Origin: Thiocapsa roseilacustris
GTDB lineage: Bacteria; Pseudomonadota; Gammaproteobacteria; Chromatiales; Chromatiaceae
NCBI RefSeq assembly: GCF_041903755.1
Contig: NZ_JBBWVE010000030.1
Coordinates: 1-64,000 of the forward strand
Length of the DNA: 64,000 nucleotides
Reading direction: 5' to 3'
Shown piece after piece: positions 1-6,890 of this stretch. The stretch's first letter is position 1, and the number at the start of each line of letters is the position of its first letter. Under the pieces are notes generated by a model, which worked only from the letters and a program-made list of their open reading frames with translations, made no database searches and was not told the origin of the DNA. Position numbers and translations under genes: made by a program.

Positions 1-781
1 GGTCGAACACCTGCGTGCGGGCGAACTCCGCCTGCAGGATGGAGAGTTGAAAAGTGTAGCCGGCGGCATGGTCTTCCGCCGTGAAGGGATCCGGGAGCCG
101 TCCCAACCACTTGGCCACCAGCGCGGCGATCGTCTCCTCGGTCAGGTCATCGAGGATGCGTTGCGCGCGGGCCGGATCGGCGCAGGCGAGCAGCCCGTTG
201 TCCAGGGCCTCGAAGGGGATTCCCGCTTTGGCCAACTGGCGTTTGACGTACTCATGACCGTTCAGGCAGACCCGCGCAGTGTAGGGAAAATAGGAACAGA
301 ACGTGATGAACAGGGGGCCGAAGTCCGCGTCGACCAAATAAAAGTAGAAATGGTTGCACATCACCGTCCCGCGGGTGAACCAGGGGTACGGCTGGCCGGT
401 GTGGGTGCTGATCTTCTTGATCATGCGGAAACTCGCAAACCGCTCCCGGGCCTTGCCGATGTACAGGACACCTTCCGGTTGATCAACATCGCGGAGCCGC
501 TCGCGGGTGACGTCGTCTTTGCGCTGTCCCTTGGCGAAGGTCACGATCTCCACGCCCTCGCGTTGCGCAAACCCCTCGATCGCCTTGACGAAGGCGCGGC
601 TGATCGGGGCCATCAGCACCGTGGAGGCGACCTTGGCGCCGCGATGGACCTTGAAGAAGTTGGCCACCCCGCCACCGGTCTGCAGCCGCGGCTGATACAG
701 GTTGAGATACAGCCGATCGATTCCTTCCAGGTCCAGCGTGACCCGATCGTTCAGCAACGCTCCGACAGTTTGGTCTAACAT
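1..781 (-). CDS. Conserved hypothetical protein, 3' end beyond the window
   Basis: An open frame starts at an ATG on the minus strand (position 781) and stays open for 260 codons to the left edge, so the gene is partial. The opposite strand also has an ORF, but this frame gives the better protein: mixed hydrophobic and charged composition, aromatic-rich stretches such as CNHFYFYLVDADFGPLF, and normal codon use for high-GC DNA. It begins MLDQTVGALLNDRVTLDLEG. I do not recognise a family with confidence and see no catalytic motif I can name. It lies beside a decayed transposase, so it may be carried by a mobile or accessory segment; that is inference from position only. Confidence 0.7.
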   Translation of the reverse strand, partial: MLDQTVGALLNDRVTLDLEGIDRLYLNLYQPRLQTGGGVANFFKVHRGAKVASTVLMAPISRAFVKAIEGFAQREGVEIVTFAKGQRKDDVTRERLRDVDQPEGVLYIGKARERFASFRMIKKISTHTGQPYPWFTRGTVMCNHFYFYLVDADFGPLFITFCSYFPYTARVCLNGHEYVKRQLAKAGIPFEALDNGLLACADPARAQRILDDLTEETIAALVAKWLGRLPDPFTAEDHAAGYTFQLSILQAEFARTQVFD

Positions 782-788
782 GATGGCA

Positions 789-876
789 GGCCCCGGTTGG
801 CATCTTGGCCACGCGCCACACGCCGCTACGTGCGGCTACCAACGGAAGTTTAGCCTTCCGTCGCTCAACCGGGGCC
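789..876. repeat. Inverted repeat upstream of the left-edge gene
   Basis: An 11-bp perfect inverted repeat, GGCCCCGGTTG (789-799) and CAACCGGGGCC (866-876), encloses 66 bp just upstream of the start codon of the left-edge gene. A second small inverted repeat (GGAAG/CTTCC, 844-859) sits inside it. It could be a hairpin in the leader, or the end of a mobile segment. The sequence does not decide. Confidence 0.5.
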
Positions 877-989
877 GCCCGACACCGGAGCTCACCCCAT
901 GGCTCGTCGGTCTGAGGCGAAGCCTCGTGAGAAGTAGAAGCCGATCGTGGTGGCGATCGACGAGACGCCGAAGCCGCGTAAGGGTGTGC

Positions 990-1420
990 GCGCATTCGGG
1001 CGAAGGGAATGTCTCGCGAGGCGGTGCGCTCCTCGCGCAGCACGGTGGTGACCTGTTTGGGGCTGGAGTGGATCTGCATGGCGTTGTTGGTGCCCGTGCC
1101 TTGGAGCACGCGGCCTTGGGCGATGCCCTTTCTCACCCGCTTGGCACCGTCGAAGCGGGCCGACGAGGCGGCCGGGCGGCGCCACCGCGCACGGACGCGG
1201 AGCTGACCATCGGGACGGTTTGGCCGGTGGCGCGCTGGCTGAAGCGACGACGCTGGATCCGGCTCGGCGACGGCAGCGACTCCCGCATCCAGGTGGGTTG
1301 GGATGCGCTGGCCGCGCAGGCGACCCTGATCACGCGTCTGCGCCTGGACGCACGCCTGTTCGCCTCTCCCGAGCCGGTGCCCGCCGGACGGCGCGATCCC
1401 AAGCCGAAGAAGGGCGGATT
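990..1420 (+). pseudogene. Decayed IS701-type transposase remnant
   Basis: Two frames on the plus strand give fragments of one transposase. Positions 1009-1200 read EAVRSS...VVTCLGLEWICMALLVPVPWS...WAMPFLTRLAPS, matching the segment around LKWISMMLLVPVPWS in IS701-type DDE transposases. After a frameshift near 1200 the reading continues through WDALAAQATLITRLRLDARL (about 1300-1360) to PAGRRDPKPKKG, matching the downstream TRLRLDA...GRPxxKG motif of the same family. No intact frame, start or catalytic triad survives and no terminal inverted repeats are clear, so this is a non-functional internal fragment. Family assignment rests on remembered motif patterns. Confidence 0.7.
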
Positions 1421-1600
1421 TCGCCCTAGCGCCTCGATCGCTTGCTCGAACAGCTCGCAGCGAGCGTCTGGATTGGCCAAAGTCGAGCTTTGAACCGCCA
1501 CGAACCGTGGGTGAGAAGGCGCCATCAGGTCATCCGAACATTAGCCGCGTTTCGTGCAATTGACCGGCTCTTACCCACCGGATGATTGCGGAAATTACGT

Positions 1601-4054
1601 TCATTGGATCGGCAGTATCCTCATCTCGATACGGCGATTGAGCAAACGCTGCTCAGGCGTCATCGGACTGAGACCTGGAGATATCAGCGGATCGTCTTCG
1701 CCCATGCCAATCGCCTCGAAGCGTTCAGGCGCATGGACTCGTTTCGCGATGTATTGTACCAATGCCGTCGCTCGGCTCAACGAAAGCTGACGGTTGTAAT
1801 CGGCATTCCCGATGTCGTCGGTATGCCCGATGACTTGGATTCGGACCTGTTGATAACGGTCCAGGATATCGGCCAACCGATCGAGCAATGGAATCGAATC
1901 GCTCGGAATCTCGGAGCTGTCAAAACCAAACGGAACTAATTCGCGTAAGTTGAGGAGAGATCCCCCGTCAGCTTCGATCGGGGTCAGGCCGAGGTCTGTG
2001 ATCTCATCCTTTAGGCTGGTCGGCAGCCCCCCGACATCTTGCTCCTCCGTTCCGGATGGGCTCTCCGGGATCCTCTGGGGCACACCGTAATCAACCGAAG
2101 CGGGAACCCCTGGTTTCGGATCGATCGTACTGGATGCCTCGCCAGAAACCTCTCGATGGTCAAGGTTTCCGAAATCGTCTCGTTGCCGCGTATCGCGGCC
2201 GTCGTCAGGAACGGCGACCGGGTCCGGGAGACCGTTGTTGGACCCATCGAATCGGGGCAAGCCCGAGTCACCTGTCATGACCGATTCGGTTTGTATGGCC
2301 CCATGATCATCGGGGTCGAGCGACTGAGGCGCGGGCGTCATCTCCTCGAACGTCGATGTAGGCGGATCATCGTCCACAAGATCAGGAATCCCCACCGACG
2401 CTCGCGGCTCAGCACCCGCTGCGCCTGCAAACCCTGATTCTGCACGCGGGTCGATGTCTTTCGGCCAACTCGACTCAGCGTCGGCTAAACGACCCTGTAA
2501 CCTGCCGTCATCTCCAGAGTTGATCGCATCAATGGAATCCGGCGACGCCTCGTTTCCGAAAGGCCCGAACCGGTTCCCAAACCAGTCCTGCAGAAGCGCG
2601 AATCGATCGGAAAAGGACGCTTGGGGTCCGCCGACGCTCAACAGAAGGATGCCGAGCGTCAGGGACAATAGGAGCCCCGAGACGGTGAGCCCAGAGATCC
2701 AGCCGATCTTTCGGGATCGCCGTCCCCGAGACCGGATTGCGGCACCCTCGCCCTCGGGATGGACTCCCGACGCTTTCCGCCGATCGGAGTGCCCCATTCT
2801 TGACATTCGGGGGCTGCCTCCGAGGTCGGTTTCGGCTCGGTCGGAATGCGCCTCCACGGCCGGCGTCACATCGAACGAAAAAGGCGGTGGTTCGGATCTG
2901 GTGTCGACAGGCGCCGATGCCGATCGAGTCTGCCCTTGGAATAGGGCATGCCGATCCGTCAAGCGTGGGTCCGATCCTCCAGGCTCCGAAAAGATGGCTT
3001 CCAAGTTCCGGAAACCATCTCCGGCCACGCTGGGTCTGAATAGCACGGCAACGCCGTCGGCCGACCGATCCAAAGCAGGAGACAAAAGATCCGCAAGCTC
3101 GGACGTCAGCGGATCACTTCCGCTGTCCTGCTGTTCCGGGCTGGTTCGTTCGCCGGAAGGCTTGTCGATGTCCGTGATCCCGAACGCCGTGATCGGGGCC
3201 GGTTGCTCCGACAATCGGCCATGGTCAATGTCCTCGAGGAGAAGCTCGTGACTCAACTCTCGTAGAACGACGTCGGCGTCCAACCCTCCCAGACGATGCA
3301 AGCCCTCAAGACACGCGTGGAGCAAGAGGCGATCCATGAACTTGTTGATCAGCCGGGGTACACCGTGACTTGCACGATGGATAGCATGTACCGCAGCTGC
3401 ATCGATGACCGGGTCACCAGCCCATCCGGCGCGCTCCAGACGGTAGGCGACATAGTCACGGGTGTCGCCCAGCGGCAATGGCTCGAGATGGCAGGCACAG
3501 AGGACGCGCTGATGCAACTGCTCGAGCTTGGGCGATCGAATCAGATCCCGCAGCCCATCCTGCCCCACCAGGAAAATCTGAATCAGGCTTCGTCCATAGG
3601 GTCTGAGATTGGTCAGTAGACGCAGCTCCTCCAGAGCTTCCGCCGACAGAATCTGTGCCTCGTCGACGATCAGAAGGGCTCGCTCCCCTTCTTGAGCTCG
3701 GCTGTCCAGCTGAAGCTCCAGACGGTGAAGAATGGTCGCCTTGTCGAGACCCGTTGGATCCAGCCCAAAGCCGTACGCGATTCGCCGAACCAGATCGTCC
3801 GGCTGCATCTGAGCGCTCTCGATCCGAACCGTCAGGAGCCGCGACTCGGCCAACTCGGCAAGCAGATCGTCGATCAGCATGGTCTTGCCAGTCCCGGGAC
3901 GACCGGTGACGAGCACAAATCCCTCGCCATGTTCCAGCGCGTACTGGAAGTATGCGCGGGCCTTTGCGAAGCTGCGGTGCTGAAAACAAAACCGAGCGTC
4001 CGGCGTCAGCCGGAAAGGTTCCTCCGAGAAGCCGTAGAAATCTTTATACATCAT
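1601..4054 (-). CDS. ExeA-type AAA ATPase fused to a C-terminal OmpA-like domain
   Basis: An 817-residue membrane protein in three parts. Residues 1-270 are an ExeA/GspA-like AAA+ ATPase: opening YKDFYGFSEEPFRLTPDARF, Walker A GRPGTGKT (51-58), Walker B LLIVDEAQ (127-134). Residues 280-445 are a polar, low-complexity cytoplasmic linker. One transmembrane helix lies at about 450-474 after an arginine-rich anchor. A long acidic linker leads to an OmpA/MotB-type peptidoglycan-binding domain (about 700-817; VRIQVIGHTDDIGNADYN, then LSRATALVQYI). Classical ExeA carries a different peptidoglycan-binding module in this place. It neighbours glycan export genes, so a role in anchoring or powering envelope passage of polysaccharide is plausible but inferred. 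Start at 4054 or the next ATG at 4051. Confidence 0.85.
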   Translation of the reverse strand: MMYKDFYGFSEEPFRLTPDARFCFQHRSFAKARAYFQYALEHGEGFVLVTGRPGTGKTMLIDDLLAELAESRLLTVRIESAQMQPDDLVRRIAYGFGLDPTGLDKATILHRLELQLDSRAQEGERALLIVDEAQILSAEALEELRLLTNLRPYGRSLIQIFLVGQDGLRDLIRSPKLEQLHQRVLCACHLEPLPLGDTRDYVAYRLERAGWAGDPVIDAAAVHAIHRASHGVPRLINKFMDRLLLHACLEGLHRLGGLDADVVLRELSHELLLEDIDHGRLSEQPAPITAFGITDIDKPSGERTSPEQQDSGSDPLTSELADLLSPALDRSADGVAVLFRPSVAGDGFRNLEAIFSEPGGSDPRLTDRHALFQGQTRSASAPVDTRSEPPPFSFDVTPAVEAHSDRAETDLGGSPRMSRMGHSDRRKASGVHPEGEGAAIRSRGRRSRKIGWISGLTVSGLLLSLTLGILLLSVGGPQASFSDRFALLQDWFGNRFGPFGNEASPDSIDAINSGDDGRLQGRLADAESSWPKDIDPRAESGFAGAAGAEPRASVGIPDLVDDDPPTSTFEEMTPAPQSLDPDDHGAIQTESVMTGDSGLPRFDGSNNGLPDPVAVPDDGRDTRQRDDFGNLDHREVSGEASSTIDPKPGVPASVDYGVPQRIPESPSGTEEQDVGGLPTSLKDEITDLGLTPIEADGGSLLNLRELVPFGFDSSEIPSDSIPLLDRLADILDRYQQVRIQVIGHTDDIGNADYNRQLSLSRATALVQYIAKRVHAPERFEAIGMGEDDPLISPGLSPMTPEQRLLNRRIEMRILPIQ

Positions 4055-4846
4055 GTGGAATGAGGCTGTCTTCTAAGCATTATCGAGCCATCACGGCCGA
4101 GGGGGAACCCAGCCCGAAACAAGCTCGCGACTAGCTCGTATGGATAGCCGAACCGCCGGCTGTCGGGACCCCTCACCTTCTTCCTTAGCGGATTACAGCT
4201 CGTTCGAACGACAGCGCAACAGGGCGCGCGTTCGGCGGTTGGCGTTCCACTGGGAACGATCGTCCTTAGTTGCAGTCGTCACAAAATCGCCCCCTACCGG
4301 ATTCTCGGACAAAACGCACGCTTGATCGTGAGGCTTACCGGAGATCACCGCCCCCGGAGCAAACCCCGCTTCACCGCAATTCCTCGTCGCAGCGGGACGG
4401 GCCTCACCCACCGCATCATAACGCAGAAATGAATGAGAATCCGCACTGGATAGTTGAGCGGTCGCCGGAGCACCCGACGCATGGTCTCCAATTCGTCGAG
4501 GGTCGCATGAGTCACGGGTTACGGCCACCCGTCCACGCGCCTTCATCGCTCCACGCATGCCGTAGTTCAGCCGCAACCCATTGATCATTCCGATGCTTCA
4601 TGGCGTCTTTCTCAGGTCTTGTCCCGCTTACGGCCCGAGGCGAGCATGTTTCTCAACGGCAGAGTAATCCTAAGACCACTCTGATACACGAAGGGCCTGG
4701 CCCCAAAGATCAGAACCATCCTCATCGATGCAGACACCGGGCTGAGCGCATTAAGTAAATCGCGAGCCTCGGACGCTAAGAGAAAAACCGACTGGATCAT
4801 TCAACGCCGGGAATACGCTCACACGCTTGAGCGGCAGCCACAGGGA
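4055..4846. other. Intergenic region, no supported gene
   Basis: About 790 bp separate the ExeA-OmpA gene from the end of the ABC ATPase gene. Short open frames exist on both strands (the longest 131 codons at 4193-4588, minus), but none has a recognisable domain, a good ribosome-binding site or protein-like composition. The stretch should hold the promoter of the ExeA-OmpA gene and the terminator of the ABC transporter operon; I could not locate either convincingly. Confidence 0.5.
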
Positions 4847-6085
4847 TTAGGGTATCCCTCGTTGCGCTTCGAGGTCCCAACGAAACGGGGGCCCGAGGAC
4901 ACCCTTGCTCCCTCTCGCTCCCTCGACCAGCAGCGGATAAACCTCCCAATGATAATCGTAGGCATACTCCCAGTCGGATTGGAAGACACCGACATTGACG
5001 TAATAGCGACCAGCAACCAGGTCCAGGCGCTTGATCGAGAGGGTCACCCGACCGCACCCCGAGACCTCGGCGCGATCACCGGTTCCCTCGGTGTTGAGGT
5101 CCAAACAAGAGAAGCCGTCATCGGCCCGACTGATGCCGACATTGAAGCGGGGCGCGCGGATGGCCTTTGGGGCGTTGAACTCGATCGCGACGACCAATGC
5201 CTCGCCCTGCCGAATCTCGTCACCCGGGGTCAAGCGGACATTCAGGATCTCGACTTCGAGCGACCCGAAGCGGTTGCGATTGACGTCGAGCTCAAGCCCG
5301 GATGTGGCCAACGTTGTCGGTCGATGCGGTGTCCGTCGCCGGGTCTCGGAGCGCATCTCGACCTCGTATTGCCCGGTCACGACCTCGGGCAGCCCTGAAA
5401 CGACGACCTCGCCCCGCTTCAACCAGATCGCGCGATCGCAGAGCTCGTTGATCTGCGACGGGCTATGCGAGATCAGCAGGATCGCACAGCCGCTGGACTT
5501 GATCTCCTTGATGCGATTCAGACATTTGGTTTGAAAGGCGAGATCCCCGACCGACAGGAACTCGTCGACAAGCAGCACCTGCGGATCCGTGTGCACCGCC
5601 ACCGAAAAGCCGAGGCGCATCTGCATCCCGCTGCTGTAGGTGCGCACCGGATTGTCGATCGAATCCTCCAACTCGGCGAAGGATACGATGCGGTCGAATC
5701 TGCGGCGCACCTCGCGGATCGTCAAACCCGCCGCAACGCCCGTCACGAAAATGTTCTCGCGTCCGGTCAGATCACCCGAGAAGCCGGCACCCAGATCGAG
5801 CAAGGCTCCGATGCGGCCTTGGACCCGGACCGTCCCCTCATCGGGCGCACCGACGCCACCCGTCAACTGCAACAGCGTTGACTTGCCGGCCCCGTTCTGA
5901 CCGACGATGCCCACCATTTCGCCGGGCGCGACATCCAAGTCGACATGTCTCAGTGCCCAGAACTCCTCTCCTTTACCGCGTGGGCGCCAACCCGAGACGA
6001 GCATTTCCTTCAGTGTTCGGGGTCGGACCGCGTGATAGCGACGAAACCGCTTTCCGAGGTTCTCGATACGTATGGCCACTGTCAT
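4847..6085 (-). CDS. Wzt-like ABC transporter ATP-binding protein for polysaccharide export
   Basis: A 412-residue ATPase of the teichoic-acid/O-antigen exporter family. Visible motifs are Walker A GQNGAGKST (about 62-70), the ABC signature YSSGMQMRLGFS and Walker B QVLLVDEFL. After the nucleotide-binding domain (about 1-240) a ~170-residue C-terminal region rich in beta-type sequence (LEVEILNVRL, YYVNVGVFQSDWEYAYDYHW) resembles the Wzt glycan-recognition domain that selects the polymer. The ATG at 6085 is chosen because the family motif IRIENLGKRF follows directly and the codon overlaps the permease stop by one base (TGATG). It works with the permease upstream to pump a lipid-linked glycan across the inner membrane. 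Confidence 0.92.
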   Translation of the reverse strand: MTVAIRIENLGKRFRRYHAVRPRTLKEMLVSGWRPRGKGEEFWALRHVDLDVAPGEMVGIVGQNGAGKSTLLQLTGGVGAPDEGTVRVQGRIGALLDLGAGFSGDLTGRENIFVTGVAAGLTIREVRRRFDRIVSFAELEDSIDNPVRTYSSGMQMRLGFSVAVHTDPQVLLVDEFLSVGDLAFQTKCLNRIKEIKSSGCAILLISHSPSQINELCDRAIWLKRGEVVVSGLPEVVTGQYEVEMRSETRRRTPHRPTTLATSGLELDVNRNRFGSLEVEILNVRLTPGDEIRQGEALVVAIEFNAPKAIRAPRFNVGISRADDGFSCLDLNTEGTGDRAEVSGCGRVTLSIKRLDLVAGRYYVNVGVFQSDWEYAYDYHWEVYPLLVEGARGSKGVLGPPFRWDLEAQRGIP

Positions 6086-6867
6086 CAGATCTCCTCGACG
6101 AATCGGCGGCTCTGATGTCTGAACAAAAGGACACTGATCGGGAACAAGACGAGGAGCACCGCGACAACCATTAACAGCGAGGTCCAGTCGGGTGCATGAC
6201 CTTCGATGAGGATGCTGCGATAAGCAGTCACGATCGAGACCATCGGGTTCATGACATAGAACGCCTGAAACTGCTCCGGGATCTGCCGAAGAGAGTAAAA
6301 GATAGGTGTCAGGAAAAATAAGGCCTGGACAAAAACCGCCCAGGCATTCTGGATATCGCGAAAGACGACATTGATACCCGCCAGCAGATAAGCCAAAGTC
6401 GCCGTCAGAAAAAACTGAATCAGCATGACGAGGGGCAACCACGCCACGGCCAGTGTCATCGGCACTCCGTCGAAGAACAAGAAGACCATCAACACCGGCA
6501 ACGCCAAGGCGAAATGAATCATCCCGGTCGTGACAACCACCGGCGGCAAGACAGCGACCGGAAAACCGGGCTGCCGAATCAAGGGACGGTTACCGATGAT
6601 GATGCCGGTCGATTGACTTGTGGTCTTGCTGAACCACTGAAAAACCAAGAGTCCGGTGAAGACGTAAGAGGTGAAGTGTGGAATATCGAACTTGAAGACC
6701 GCACGCAGAAAAATGAAGATCAAGAGCTGCAGCAAGGGATTCACCAGCGTCCAAAGGACACCAAGCACCGAGCGCTTGTAAAGCAGCTTGATATCGCGTC
6801 CCACGAGGACCCGCACTAGATCGAAGTAGCGCGCGATCCCGCAGACGGAGGCAGGCAAGATCGTCAA
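6085..6867 (-). CDS. ABC-2 type polysaccharide export permease (Wzm-like)
   Basis: A 260-residue inner-membrane protein with about six hydrophobic segments (for example LLQLLIFIFLRAVFKF, LPVLMVFLFFDGVPM, LLMVVAVLLVLFPISVLLF) and the family features VGRDIKLLYKRSVLGVLWTL near the N-terminus and FFLTPIFYSLRQIPE before the last helices. The frame stays open well upstream into the glycosyltransferase gene, but homology begins at LTILPASVCGIARYFDLVR. I place the start at TTG 6867, preceded by a GAGGGG ribosome-binding site seven bases away and 23 bp after the upstream stop. It is the membrane partner of the Wzt-like ATPase, whose start it overlaps. Confidence 0.88.
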   Translation of the reverse strand: MTILPASVCGIARYFDLVRVLVGRDIKLLYKRSVLGVLWTLVNPLLQLLIFIFLRAVFKFDIPHFTSYVFTGLLVFQWFSKTTSQSTGIIIGNRPLIRQPGFPVAVLPPVVVTTGMIHFALALPVLMVFLFFDGVPMTLAVAWLPLVMLIQFFLTATLAYLLAGINVVFRDIQNAWAVFVQALFFLTPIFYSLRQIPEQFQAFYVMNPMVSIVTAYRSILIEGHAPDWTSLLMVVAVLLVLFPISVLLFRHQSRRFVEEI

Positions 6868-6890
6868 GTTGCAGCCCCTCTTGCCGCCGG

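Noticed and set aside
47..778. A complete 243-codon plus-strand frame at the left edge
   Set aside because: The overlapping minus-strand frame has much better protein character (aromatic and hydrophobic pattern); the plus-strand product is rich in G, R, D and Q without structure.
1416..1525. Short minus-strand frame starting MAPSHPRFVAVQSSTLAN
   Set aside because: About 36 codons look protein-like and could be the N-terminus of a gene truncated by the IS remnant, but I cannot match a family and the frame then runs into antisense transposase sequence.
4193..4588. Candidate 131-codon gene in the 4.1-4.8 kb gap
   Set aside because: No domain, no ribosome-binding site and shadow-like composition.
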